A stretch of DNA of 55,253 nucleotides. Origin: Azospirillum melinis (lineage in GTDB: Bacteria; Pseudomonadota; Alphaproteobacteria; Azospirillales; Azospirillaceae). A program made the translations under genes and the position numbers. The DNA is taken from assembly GCF_013340935.1 (NCBI RefSeq), contig NZ_WHOS01000047.1, forward strand, positions 1 through 55,253. Direction: 5' to 3'. Positions 26,655 through 35,500 of the stretch are shown in pieces. Under the pieces are notes generated by a model. The model made no database searches and had not been told where the DNA came from. It was given only the letters and a program-made list of their open reading frames with translations. The first letter of the stretch is position 1, and each line of letters opens with the position of its first letter.

Positions 26655-27668
26655 ATGGAGACACGCGACATCCTCGCCATCGGTGCGTCGGCCGGCGGGC
26701 TGACCGCCCTCACCCGCCTGTTCGGCGCGATGCCGAAGGGGTGCGCGCCGACGGTGTTCGTCGTTCTCCACATCACCCCGAATGCCCACAGCGTCCTGCC
26801 GCAACTGCTGGAGCGGATCGGCTGGCTGCCGGCCTTCCATCCGGTGGATGGGGAGCCGATCCGTCCCGGTCACATCCATGTGGCGCCGCCCGATCACCAT
26901 CTGCTGCTCCGCCGCGACCGGGTGCTGATCCGCCGCGGCCCGCGGGAAAACCGCACCCGGCCGGCGGTGGACCCGCTGTTCCGTTCGGCCGGCGTCGCCT
27001 TCGGCAGCCGTGTCGTCGGCGTCGTGCTGTCGGGCACGCTGGACGACGGCACGTCCGGCCTGCGGGCGATCCGCCGCTGCGGCGGACTCGGCATCGTACA
27101 GGACCCGGACGATGCCGAATGGCCGGGGATGCCGCAGAGCGCCATCGACGACGGCGAGGCCGATCACGTCCTGCCTCTGGACCGGATGCCGGCTCTGCTG
27201 TCCCGTCTGGCCGACGAACCGGCGCCACCAAGCCCGCCCGTACCGCTCGATGTCGCCACGGAGGCGCGGATCGCCGAGCAGGAGTTCACAGCCGTGTCCG
27301 AAGACGCCCAAGCGGTCGGCTTGCCGACCACCCTGTCCTGCCCGGAATGCGGCGGCGGCCTGAGCGAGATCCATGACGGACCGGTGCTGCGCTTCCGCTG
27401 CCATGTCGGCCATGCCTACAGCCCCGACAGCATGGAGGCGGCGCAGGCCGAAGCGATGGAAACGGCCCTGTGGGTCGCCCTGCGCACCCACGAGGAGCGG
27501 GTGGAGCTGTTCCAGCGCCTGGGCAACTATGCCCGCGAACGCGGCCAGGACCTGATCGCCGCCAATTGGGACAGCCAGAAGCAGGAGGCCCGCAGGAACG
27601 CCGAACTGTTGCGCGCCGTGCTGTCCAAGCCAGAGGTCCGGAACACCAGTTCTCAGAAGAAGCGGTGA
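26655..27668 (+). CDS. cheB: Stand-alone CheB-type methylesterase with C-terminal zinc-ribbon-like tail
   Basis: A 337-residue protein with a CheB catalytic domain (residues about 1-190) and no receiver domain. The catalytic triad is visible as S12 (GASAGG), H39 (VVLHITPNAHS) and D131 (LSGTLDDG). The C-terminal part holds a four-cysteine/histidine element (CPECGG then RCHVGHAYS, about residues 222-250), which is typical of CheB proteins found with CheR-PAS hybrids, and a helical tail. The in-frame GTG at 26538 would add 39 residues overlapping the divergent CheR start; ATG 26655 begins exactly at the conserved domain. It is divergent from the CheR hybrid, which suggests joint control. Without a receiver its activation must come from partner contact. 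Confidence 0.92.
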   Translation: METRDILAIGASAGGLTALTRLFGAMPKGCAPTVFVVLHITPNAHSVLPQLLERIGWLPAFHPVDGEPIRPGHIHVAPPDHHLLLRRDRVLIRRGPRENRTRPAVDPLFRSAGVAFGSRVVGVVLSGTLDDGTSGLRAIRRCGGLGIVQDPDDAEWPGMPQSAIDDGEADHVLPLDRMPALLSRLADEPAPPSPPVPLDVATEARIAEQEFTAVSEDAQAVGLPTTLSCPECGGGLSEIHDGPVLRFRCHVGHAYSPDSMEAAQAEAMETALWVALRTHEERVELFQRLGNYARERGQDLIAANWDSQKQEARRNAELLRAVLSKPEVRNTSSQKKR

Positions 27669-27750
27669 CCGGTTCGGGGGAACCGGATGGCGTCCGGCGG
27701 GTTGGATCCATTCGGAACCTAAGTTCCGGTCCCAGGAGCCTGCCCCCGAA

Positions 27751-30072
27751 ATGTCGCAAGACCATTCCCCAGAGTATCGTCCCATGAACATCGACGGCCT
27801 GTCGGACGACGAGGACACCCCGCATTACGACGGTCCGGCCGGCGGCTGGGGGTCGGTCGGCTCGATGGCCCGCATCATGGGGGAGGAGCGGCCGACCCCC
27901 GCCGTGCTCGACACGCTGCGCCGGCAGAACAAGCCCGGCGGCTTCATGTGCGTGTCCTGCGCCTGGGCCAAGCCGGCCAAGCCGCACACCTTCGAATTCT
28001 GCGAGAACGGCGCCAAGGCGACGATCTGGGAGCTGACCAGCCGGCGCTGCACCCCCGATTTCTTCGCCCAGCACACGGTCACGGAACTGAAGGGTTGGAA
28101 GGATTACGATCTGGAGCAGCAGGGGCGGCTGACCCACCCCATGCGCTATGATCGGGCGAGCGACCGCTATGTGCCCTGCGGCTGGGACGAGGCCTTCGCC
28201 GCCATCGGGGCGGAGTTGCGTGCCATCGAACCGGACCGGGCGGTGTTCTATTCATCGGGCCGCGCCAGCCTGGAGACGTCATATCTCTACGCGCTGTTCG
28301 CGCGGCTCTACGGGCACAACAATTTGCCCGACAGCTCCAACATGTGCCACGAGACGACCTCGGTCGGGTTGAAGAAGGTGATCGGCTCGCCCGTCGGCAC
28401 CTGCGTGCTCGACGATTTCGAGAGCTGCAACGCCATCTTCTTCTTCGGCCAGAACACCGGATCGAACAGCCCCCGCCTGCTCCACCCGTTGCAGGATGCG
28501 GTGAAGCGCGGGGCGAAGATCGTCACCTTCAACCCCGTGCGGGAAAAGGGTCTGGAGAGCTTCCGCAACCCGCAGAACCCGCTGGAGATGCTGACCGGCA
28601 AGGAAACCCGGATCTCCACCCTCTATTTCCAGCTGAAGGCCGGCGGCGACATCGCCGCGCTCACCGGCCTGATCAAGCATGTGCTGGCAGCCGAGGAGGA
28701 GCGGAAGGCGGATGGCAAGCACGTCCTCGATCACGACTTCATCGCCCAGCACACTGCGGGCTTCGAGGAGATGAAGGCGCGGGTCGACGCCATCGGCTGG
28801 GAGGAGATCGAGGAGGAATCCGGCCTGACCCGCGCGGACCTCAAGCAGGCCGCCGACATCTACATCGAGGCGGAACGCTCCATCGCCATGTACGGCATGG
28901 GCCTGACCCAGCAGGTGCGCGGGTCGGAGACGCTGGGGGCTCTGGTCAATCTTTGGCTGCTGAAGGGCAACATCGGCCGCGACGGCGCCGGCATCTCGCC
29001 GGTGCGCGGCCACTCCAACGTCCAGGGCCAGCGCACCGTCGGCATCTCCGAAAAGCCGGAGCTGGTGCCGCTTGACCGGCTGGCCGAACAGTACGGCTTC
29101 GAGCCGCCGCGCAAGGAGGGGCTGAACACCGTCAAGGCCTGCGAGAAGATCCTGTCGGGCGAGGTGAAAGCCTTCATCGGGCTCGGCGGCAACTTCGTCC
29201 GTGCCATCCCGGAGCGCGAGCGGATGGAGGCGGCCTGGACGCGGATGCGCCTGACGGTGCAGGTGGCGACCAAGCTGAACCGCAGCCACCTGATCAACGG
29301 CGAAATCGCCTATCTGCTGCCCTGCCTGGGCCGGTCGGAGGAGGATGTGCAGGAGAGCGGCGCCCAGGCGGTGACGATGGAGGACAGCCTCAGCTGCATC
29401 CACGGCTCGCTCGGCAACAACACGCCGGCCAGCCCGCATCTGAAATCGGAGGTCGCCATCGTCGCCGGCATGGCGAAGGCGACCCTGCCGCCGAATCCGA
29501 AGGTGACCTGGGACGCGTGGGTGGCCGATTACCGCCGCATCCGCGCCCTGATCGAGGCGACCTATCCCGACCAGTTCCACCATTTCAACGAGCGGGTCTT
29601 CACCCCCGGCGGCTTCTACCGCGGCAACCCGGCGCGCGAGCGGATCTGGAAGACGGAGTCCGGCAAGGCCCACTTCACCCCGCCGGGCCGTCTGCGCGCC
29701 ATCGGCTTCGAGGATGCGCCGGGCCGCTGGCGGCTGATGACCATGCGGTCGAACGACCAGTTCAACACGACGATCTACGGCTACTCCGACCGCCTGCGCG
29801 GCATCGAGGGCACCCGCGACGTTCTGCTGATGAACCCGCTGGACATCGCCGCCGCCGGTTTGCAGGAGGGTCAGGTGGTCGGGCTGGCGAGCGATGCCGG
29901 CGACGACATCGACCGCAGGGTGGGCGGGCTGACGGTGACGCCCTTCCACCTGCCACGCGGCTGCGTCGGGGCGTACTACCCGGAGATGAACCCGCTGATT
30001 CCGCTGTGGTATCACGACGAGGCGTCGAAGACGCCCGCCGCAAAGGGCGTGCCGGTGCGGATCGTGGCGTAG
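27751..30072 (+). CDS. ydeP: FdhF/YdeP-family molybdopterin oxidoreductase
   Basis: A 773-residue cytoplasmic protein of the formate dehydrogenase-H-like YdeP family, with no twin-arginine signal. The N-terminus has CVSCAWAKPAKPHTFEFCENG, in place of the four-cysteine cluster site. The bis-MGD binding parts follow (YSSGRASLETSYLYALFARL; SSNMCHETTSVGLKKVIGSP; FFFGQNTGSNSPR; GISPVRGHSNVQGQRTVGIS). A C-terminal molydop-binding domain has MTMRSNDQFNTTIYGYSDR. Length equals the family norm of about 760. In E. coli YdeP has been linked to acid resistance; the substrate is not established. No fdhD or cofactor gene is adjacent. ATG 27751 and ATG 27784 are both possible starts, neither with a strong ribosome site. 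Confidence 0.9.
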   Translation: MSQDHSPEYRPMNIDGLSDDEDTPHYDGPAGGWGSVGSMARIMGEERPTPAVLDTLRRQNKPGGFMCVSCAWAKPAKPHTFEFCENGAKATIWELTSRRCTPDFFAQHTVTELKGWKDYDLEQQGRLTHPMRYDRASDRYVPCGWDEAFAAIGAELRAIEPDRAVFYSSGRASLETSYLYALFARLYGHNNLPDSSNMCHETTSVGLKKVIGSPVGTCVLDDFESCNAIFFFGQNTGSNSPRLLHPLQDAVKRGAKIVTFNPVREKGLESFRNPQNPLEMLTGKETRISTLYFQLKAGGDIAALTGLIKHVLAAEEERKADGKHVLDHDFIAQHTAGFEEMKARVDAIGWEEIEEESGLTRADLKQAADIYIEAERSIAMYGMGLTQQVRGSETLGALVNLWLLKGNIGRDGAGISPVRGHSNVQGQRTVGISEKPELVPLDRLAEQYGFEPPRKEGLNTVKACEKILSGEVKAFIGLGGNFVRAIPERERMEAAWTRMRLTVQVATKLNRSHLINGEIAYLLPCLGRSEEDVQESGAQAVTMEDSLSCIHGSLGNNTPASPHLKSEVAIVAGMAKATLPPNPKVTWDAWVADYRRIRALIEATYPDQFHHFNERVFTPGGFYRGNPARERIWKTESGKAHFTPPGRLRAIGFEDAPGRWRLMTMRSNDQFNTTIYGYSDRLRGIEGTRDVLLMNPLDIAAAGLQEGQVVGLASDAGDDIDRRVGGLTVTPFHLPRGCVGAYYPEMNPLIPLWYHDEASKTPAAKGVPVRIVA

Positions 30073-30085
30073 GGCTGTGAACACG

Positions 30086-30236
30086 CCCTCTCCCGCCCCG
30101 GGAGAGGGAGGGGACCCGCGCCAACGGCGCGGGGAGGGTGAGGGGTGATCCGGATATGGATCTCCTATCCTTGCCGCACCCTCACCCTTCCCATGCTCCG
30201 CATGGGCCCCTTCCCTCTCCCGGGACGGGAGAGGGA
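30086..30236. repeat. Palindromic intergenic element, copy 2
   Basis: This has the same architecture as the element at 19263-19408: outer complementary arms with CCCTCTCCCGCCCCGGGAG and CTCCCGGGACGGGAGAGGG, an internal GGGTGAGGGGTGATCCGGATATGGAT segment and the CCCATGCTCCGCATGGG hairpin. It is 5 bp longer and differs mainly in loops (GCGCCAACGGCGC in place of GCCGAAGGC). It lies between the convergent ydeP and polA genes, 14 bp from each stop. The conserved pairing with changed loop bases suggests selection on structure. Confidence 0.85.
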
Positions 30237-30249
30237 ACCGAACGCCCCC

Positions 30250-33174
30250 TCAGTGCGCCTCTTCCCAATTGTCCCCGATCCCGGCTTCGGCCACCAGCGG
30301 AACGCCGAGATGCGCCGCACCCTCCATCACCTCGCGCACGATCCGCGCGGCGTCCTCGGCCTCCGCTTCCGGAACCTCGAACAGCAGTTCGTCATGCACC
30401 TGCAGCAGCATCCGCGCGTTGCTGCCCGCGGCGGCCAGCGCGCCCGGCATGCGGTTCATCGCCCGCTTCATGATGTCGGCGGCGGTGCCCTGGATCGGGG
30501 CGTTGATCGCCTGACGCTCGGCGAAGGCGCGGCGGGCGGCGTTCTTCTCCTGGATGCCGGGCATGTAGCAGCGGCGGCCGAACAGGGTCGCCACATAGCC
30601 GTGCTGGCGGGCGAAGGCCTTGGTCGCCTCCATCCACACCTTCAGCTCGTGGAAGCGCTCCAGATAGGTCTTGATGAAGGCGTTGGCCTCCCCCGGCGCG
30701 ATGCCGAGCTGGCGGCCCAGCCCGAAGCCGGAGATGCCGTAGATGATGCCGAAGTTGATCGCCTTGGCCTTGCGGCGGATGTCCGGCGTCATCTGCTCCA
30801 GCGGGATGCCGAAGACCTGGGCGGCGGTGGCGGCGTGAATGTCCAGACCGTCGCGGAAGGCGTCCTTCAGCGCCTGGATGTTCGCCATCTCCGCCACCAG
30901 ACGCAGCTCGATCTGCGAATAATCGACGCTCAGCAGCTTGTGGCCGGGCGAGGCGACGAAGGCGCGGCGGATCTTCTTGCCCTCCTCCGTCCGCACCGGG
31001 ATGTTCTGCAGGTTGGGGTCGGTCGAGGACAGGCGGCCGGTGTTGGTCGCCGCCAGCGCGAAGGCGGTGTGGACGCGGCCGGTGACCGGCGAGATTTTCT
31101 CCTGCAACGCGTCGGTGTAGGTGCTCTTCAGCTTGGCGAGCTGGCGCCAGTCGAGCACGCGCTGGGCGATGGTGTGGCCCTGCTCCGCCAGTTCCTCCAG
31201 CACGCTGCTGTCGGTGGAATAGGCGCCGGTCTTGCCCTTCTTGCCGGTGCCGAGCTTGAGAGTGTCGAACAGGATCTCGCCCAGCTGCTTGGGCGAGCCG
31301 ATGTTGAAGCTCTGGCCGGCCAGCGCATGGACGTCCTTCTCGATCTCGGCGAGACGGAGGGACAGGCTCTGCGACAGGTCGGACAGCGCCTTCTTGTCGA
31401 TGTGGACGCCGGCCCGCTCCATGTCGGCCACCACCGGCACCAGCGGGCGGTCGAGCGTCTCATAGACGGTGACCATGCGGTCGTCGACCAGCCGCGGCTT
31501 CAGCAGCGTCCACAGCCGCAGCGTGATGTCGGCGTCCTCGGCGGCATAGGCCAGCGCCTTGTCCAGCGGCACGCGGTCGAAGGTGATCTGGTTCTTGCCG
31601 GTGCCGCAGACCTCCTTGAAGGGGATCGGCGTGTAGGCGAGGTGCAGTTCCGCCAACTCGTCCATGCCGTGGCCGTGCGACCCGCCCTCCAGCACATAGG
31701 AGATCAGCATGCTGTCATCGACCGGCGACACTTTAACGCCGTTGCGGGCGAACAGCTGGTGGTCGAACTTGAAGTTGTGGCCGATCTTCAGGACAGACCG
31801 GTCCTCCAGCACATCCTTCAGGATCGCCATCGCCTCGTCGGTCGGGATCTGCACCGGCGGCTTCGGGGCTTCGAAGTCGAGCTGGCCGGCGGCCGCCGCT
31901 CCCTCCGCCTTGTGGGCGAGCGGGATGTAGCAGGCGATGCCCGGCTCGGTCGACAGCGAGATGCCGACCAGCGTGGCGGTGGCCGGGGTCAGGCTGTCGG
32001 TCTCGGTATCGACCGCCAGCACACCGGTCTCGCGCGCCCGCTCGACCCAGCGGCGCAGCGCGTCGGCATCCTGCACCAGCTCGTAGCGCACCTCCGGGAC
32101 GTTCAACACCGTCTTGCGGGCCGGACGGTCCTCCGCGGCCGGGCTTTCGGCCATCGCCGGCGACTTCGCCGCGGGGGCGGGCATGGAGCCGGGGGCCGGG
32201 AGCGAACCGCTGGCGCCGTCGGCGATGCGGCCGTCCTTCTGCATCTCCATCTCGACGCGGGAGACGATGCTGCGGAAGCCCTGGGCGCGCAGGAAGTCGA
32301 TCAGCCGCTGGTGGTCGGGCTCGCGCACCCGCAGCTCGTCCAGCGGCTTGGGCGGCGGCACCTGATCGTCGAGCAGGACCAGGCGGCGGGAGATGCGGGC
32401 CAGATCGGCGAACTCGATCAGCTTCTGGCGGCGGGCCGGCTGCTTGATCTTCTCGGCATTGGCCAGCAGGCCCTCCAGGTCGCCATATTCGGTGATCAAC
32501 TGGGCGGCGGTCTTCACGCCGATGCCGGGCACGCCGGGGACGTTGTCGACGCTGTCGCCGGCCAGCGCCTGTACGTCCACCACCTTCTCCGGCGGGACGC
32601 CGAACTTCTCGAACACCTCGTCGGGACCGATGGCCTTGTTCTTCATCGGGTCGAACATGCCGACGCCGGGACGGACCAGCTGCATCAGGTCCTTGTCCGA
32701 CGACACGATGGTGACCGGCCGCCCTGCCTCCTGCGCCAGACGGGCGTAGGTGGCGATCAGATCGTCGGCCTCGAAGCCCTCCAGTTCCAGGCAGGGCAGG
32801 CAAAAGGCCTCCGTCGCCTCGCGGATCAGCGCGAACTGCGGCTTCAGCTCCTCCGGCGGTTCCGGGCGGTGGGCCTTGTAGTCGGGGTAGAATTCGTTGC
32901 GGAAATTCAGGCGCTTGCTGTCGAAGACCACCGCAACGGCTTCCGCCTTGGCATCGGCCAGCAGCTTCAGCAGCATGTTGGAGAAGCCCAGCACCGCGTT
33001 GACCGGCGTGCCGTCCGGCCGCGTCAACATCGGCAGCGCGTGGAAGGCGCGGAAGATGAAGCCGGAACCGTCGACCAGATACAGGCCGCTGCCATCACCG
33101 CCCAAATTGGTGCCGCCGGGGGTGGCGCTGCCGGTTGCGGTGGTGTTCTCGGAGGCGGCGGTGGCATCTGTCAT
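30250..33174 (-). CDS. polA: DNA polymerase I
   Basis: A 974-residue replication and repair polymerase (E. coli: 928). The 5'-3' nuclease domain spans residues about 30-320 (LYLVDGSGFIFRAFHALPML). The proofreading 3'-5' exonuclease at about 375-560 keeps its acidic pair (VLAVDTETDSLTP). The polymerase domain at about 580-974 shows motif A (LLSVDYSQIELRLVAEMA), motif B (RRKAKAINFGIIYGISGFG) and motif C (LLQVHDELLFEV). ATG 33174, with GAGAG upstream, is preferred over the longer frame from 33210, whose 12 extra residues precede the normal start region. A Ala/Pro/Ser-rich insert between the first two domains accounts for the extra length. All three activities look intact. Confidence 0.97.
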   Translation of the reverse strand: MTDATAASENTTATGSATPGGTNLGGDGSGLYLVDGSGFIFRAFHALPMLTRPDGTPVNAVLGFSNMLLKLLADAKAEAVAVVFDSKRLNFRNEFYPDYKAHRPEPPEELKPQFALIREATEAFCLPCLELEGFEADDLIATYARLAQEAGRPVTIVSSDKDLMQLVRPGVGMFDPMKNKAIGPDEVFEKFGVPPEKVVDVQALAGDSVDNVPGVPGIGVKTAAQLITEYGDLEGLLANAEKIKQPARRQKLIEFADLARISRRLVLLDDQVPPPKPLDELRVREPDHQRLIDFLRAQGFRSIVSRVEMEMQKDGRIADGASGSLPAPGSMPAPAAKSPAMAESPAAEDRPARKTVLNVPEVRYELVQDADALRRWVERARETGVLAVDTETDSLTPATATLVGISLSTEPGIACYIPLAHKAEGAAAAGQLDFEAPKPPVQIPTDEAMAILKDVLEDRSVLKIGHNFKFDHQLFARNGVKVSPVDDSMLISYVLEGGSHGHGMDELAELHLAYTPIPFKEVCGTGKNQITFDRVPLDKALAYAAEDADITLRLWTLLKPRLVDDRMVTVYETLDRPLVPVVADMERAGVHIDKKALSDLSQSLSLRLAEIEKDVHALAGQSFNIGSPKQLGEILFDTLKLGTGKKGKTGAYSTDSSVLEELAEQGHTIAQRVLDWRQLAKLKSTYTDALQEKISPVTGRVHTAFALAATNTGRLSSTDPNLQNIPVRTEEGKKIRRAFVASPGHKLLSVDYSQIELRLVAEMANIQALKDAFRDGLDIHAATAAQVFGIPLEQMTPDIRRKAKAINFGIIYGISGFGLGRQLGIAPGEANAFIKTYLERFHELKVWMEATKAFARQHGYVATLFGRRCYMPGIQEKNAARRAFAERQAINAPIQGTAADIMKRAMNRMPGALAAAGSNARMLLQVHDELLFEVPEAEAEDAARIVREVMEGAAHLGVPLVAEAGIGDNWEEAH

Positions 33175-33259
33175 GGTGGTCTCTCGTCCCTTCCTTGCGG
33201 GCGCTACCATCGCCGAAGGAGGGCCGGGAGTCGAGTGCCGAGACCGGGGTGGAGCGCCC

Positions 33260-34045
33260 TCAGTCGGCGCTGTCCTCCACCGCGCTGGTCACCACCGGAC
33301 CGACGAAGGCATAGCCGACGCCGTGCACCGCCTGGACGGGCAAGGCGCAGCCGCTGCGCTCCTCCACCTTGATGCGCAGGCGGCGGACCAGGGAATCGAT
33401 GGAGCGGCTGTAGGGGTCCCAGTCGCGGCCGGTCAGGGTGATGGAAATGTCCTGGCGGCTGACCGCTTCGCCGGGGGCGGCGACCAGCAGCGAGAGAAAC
33501 TTGTACTCCGTCGCGGTCAGCGGCACGGCGGAGCCGGTCGGCGGCTGGATGCGCCATTCGATGTCGTCGAACACCCAGACCTTGCGCGAGTCTGCAGGGG
33601 CGTGAGCGGGGGCAGGAGTCGGGCCGGGCACCGGCACCCCCATCCCCGCCGATGGCTCCGCAGCCGATTGCGGCGCGGCGCCCTTCTGCATCCGGCGCAT
33701 CAGCGCCTTGATCTGCGCCTCCACCTCGCGGAAATCGACCGGCTTGACCAGATACACATCGGCGCCCAGCTCCAGCCCGATGACACGGTCGATCAGTCCG
33801 GATCGCGCCGTCAGCATGATGATGGCGGCCGAAGAGTTGGCGCGGATGCGGCGGGCGACCGAGAATCCATCCTCGTCCGGCAGATTGATGTCGAGCACGA
33901 TCACATCCGCCGGGCCTGCCTCCAGCAGACGGTCCAGCTCCGCGCCGCGCGACGCACCCCCCACCTCGAACCCGCAGCGGTCGAGATATTCGACAAGATC
34001 GTCACGAAGGTCGGCTTCGTCCTCGACCACAATGATCCGGGCCAC
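33260..34045 (-). CDS. OmpR/PhoB-family response regulator (orphan)
   Basis: A 261-residue regulator. The receiver (1-120) has acidic residues E8-D9, phospho-acceptor D52 (VIVLDINLP), T80 (IIMLTAR) and K102 (VYLVKPVDF). A Pro/Ala-rich linker (about 122-160) leads to a winged-helix DNA-binding domain (about 165-255, LTATEYKFLSLLV and RSIDSLVRRLRIKVEE). No histidine kinase adjoins it on this strand. The gene before it encodes a periplasmic binding protein and the one after it is polA. The kinase at 38191 has no dedicated regulator nearby and is a candidate partner, but nothing in the sequence proves this. Confidence 0.93.
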   Translation of the reverse strand: MARIIVVEDEADLRDDLVEYLDRCGFEVGGASRGAELDRLLEAGPADVIVLDINLPDEDGFSVARRIRANSSAAIIMLTARSGLIDRVIGLELGADVYLVKPVDFREVEAQIKALMRRMQKGAAPQSAAEPSAGMGVPVPGPTPAPAHAPADSRKVWVFDDIEWRIQPPTGSAVPLTATEYKFLSLLVAAPGEAVSRQDISITLTGRDWDPYSRSIDSLVRRLRIKVEERSGCALPVQAVHGVGYAFVGPVVTSAVEDSAD

Positions 34046-34163
34046 GACGCCTCACGCCCCCATTCACATTCGTATGAAGTTATATTAAACGCCCGAAGCG
34101 GTTACGCAAACCATATCGGACGAATGGGATAAACCCCGGCCCCGCAAATCCGGTTCCGACCCG

Positions 34164-35039
34164 CTACCTTTGGGACAGGTAGCGGTCGCCGACCGTCGCG
34201 GAATAGCGGCCCACCCACTCGCGGTCGATGGCGTCGAGGCGGCCCTCCGCCTTCATCTCCGCAAGGCAGCGGTCGAAGTCGGCGCGCAGCTGGTCGTCGC
34301 GGAACACCATGCTGTAGGCGGTGGGCGGGAAGATGGCGGTGAACTGCACCGGCTGGGCCGGGTCGAAAGGCAGGGCGCCCGCCGCTTTCGCCTTTTCCTG
34401 AAGCTGGCGGTTGTATTCGGCGAAGATCAGGCCGTCGGCCAGAACCGCGTCGACCCGCCCGGCGAACAGCAGGTTGGAATGCACCATCTGGTCGGCGCGT
34501 TCGCGGAAATCGCCGAAGCTGGGGATGGCGGCACGCAGCCCCGGCAGCACGTCCGGCGCGCCGGAAAAGGTGATGACGCGCTTGCCCGCCAGATCGGCCA
34601 GCGACTGCACGGTCAGGCCGCTGCTTTTCAGCACGGAGGCGCCGTTCTGGTAGAGGATGTAGGGGGCGGAGCGGGCCCCCGGCATCTCCATGCCCGCCGG
34701 GACGGTGGAGACGGCGTCGATCTGCCCTCCCGTTTGCCCGCCAGCCTGGGCACTTCCCTGGACGCTGTCGCGATAGTCGTTCCAGTGGCGGCCGAAGGGA
34801 ACAACCTTGAAATGCGCCTCATGCCCGCAGGCGGCCAGCGTCTCCGTGATGATGACGGCCTCGCGCCCGGTGCCGTCGGCGCTCATCATCGGCGGCAGTT
34901 CCGGCGCCAGCACGGTCACCGGACGCGCGGCGGCGGGCAGCGCCGTCGCGGCCAATGCGGCAAGAACGGCCCCGCCGGCGGCGGCAAGTCCGGTTGGAAC
35001 GATCCGCGGGACAACGAACGCACGAACACCAAACGCCAT
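34164..35039 (-). CDS. Periplasmic solute-binding protein, family 3 type, without transporter genes
   Basis: A 291-residue protein with a long signal peptide (residues about 1-38, AAAGGAVLAALAATALPAAA) followed by a two-lobed binding domain of the polar amino acid type (APELPPMMSADGTGREAVII; GKRVITFSGAPDVL; DAVLADGLIFAEYN; FRDDQLRADFDRCLAEMKAE). ATG 35039 has GGAGAG upstream and begins the signal peptide; the longer frame from 35111 adds a non-signal head. No permease or ATPase genes adjoin, so it may feed a distant transporter or act as a sensor input. It is divergent from the Sia operon. Confidence 0.85.
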   Translation of the reverse strand: MAFGVRAFVVPRIVPTGLAAAGGAVLAALAATALPAAARPVTVLAPELPPMMSADGTGREAVIITETLAACGHEAHFKVVPFGRHWNDYRDSVQGSAQAGGQTGGQIDAVSTVPAGMEMPGARSAPYILYQNGASVLKSSGLTVQSLADLAGKRVITFSGAPDVLPGLRAAIPSFGDFRERADQMVHSNLLFAGRVDAVLADGLIFAEYNRQLQEKAKAAGALPFDPAQPVQFTAIFPPTAYSMVFRDDQLRADFDRCLAEMKAEGRLDAIDREWVGRYSATVGDRYLSQR

Positions 35040-35500
35040 CCTTCGCTCTCCCCCAGAAGACAGCTCCAGCCGCCGGCTCTTGCCACAAGCAACTGTATCC
35101 GAAGGTAGCACGGCAGACGACGCGGGCGTCCACGGGAAAAACCACTGTCCCCCAAAGGCCTCAGCCGGTTGGCCGCGCCGTTGTTACACTTCGTCGCAAT
35201 TGGACGGGAATGGTCTCCGCCGGTTTCTGATTGTTCCCATTTTCCCGGATGTTCCGACAGTGTATGAAGCCGGTGCCGAATGTTATTTCAGGACTGATTA
35301 ATCCCGTTGTGCTAAGGGTAAGCTCATCCGCCACATGCATCATGCCCACCGGCCGGTTCGATGACTGTCGGCATGCTGCACGCGAGGGTGGATTTACTGA
35401 TGCGCCTGGGACTATCGCGGACTTGGAAACCAGGACCGCGGCTGAATTGAAACCCGCCATGAACACGGAAAGCCCGATCGGCCGGGTCAGGAGGATGTGG
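35040..35500. other. Divergent intergenic region upstream of the Sia operon
   Basis: These 461 bp separate the binding-protein gene from the SiaA-like gene. The plus-strand frame extends upstream to 35231 but looks non-coding, with a mixed composition and no ribosome site. Lower GC at 35215-35320 suggests that promoter elements lie there. I could not identify a confident promoter. Confidence 0.5.
35489..35494 (+). promoter_or_regulatory. Ribosome binding site that fixes the SiaA-like start
   Basis: A perfect AGGAGG ends 6 nt before ATG 35501. The competing in-frame ATGs at 35459 and 35495 lack a correctly spaced site; the latter abuts it directly. This supports a 569-residue product. Confidence 0.75.

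Noticed and set aside
30145..33372. 1075-codon plus-strand frame opposite polA
   Set aside because: Shadow of polA; no domain, and it starts inside the palindromic element.
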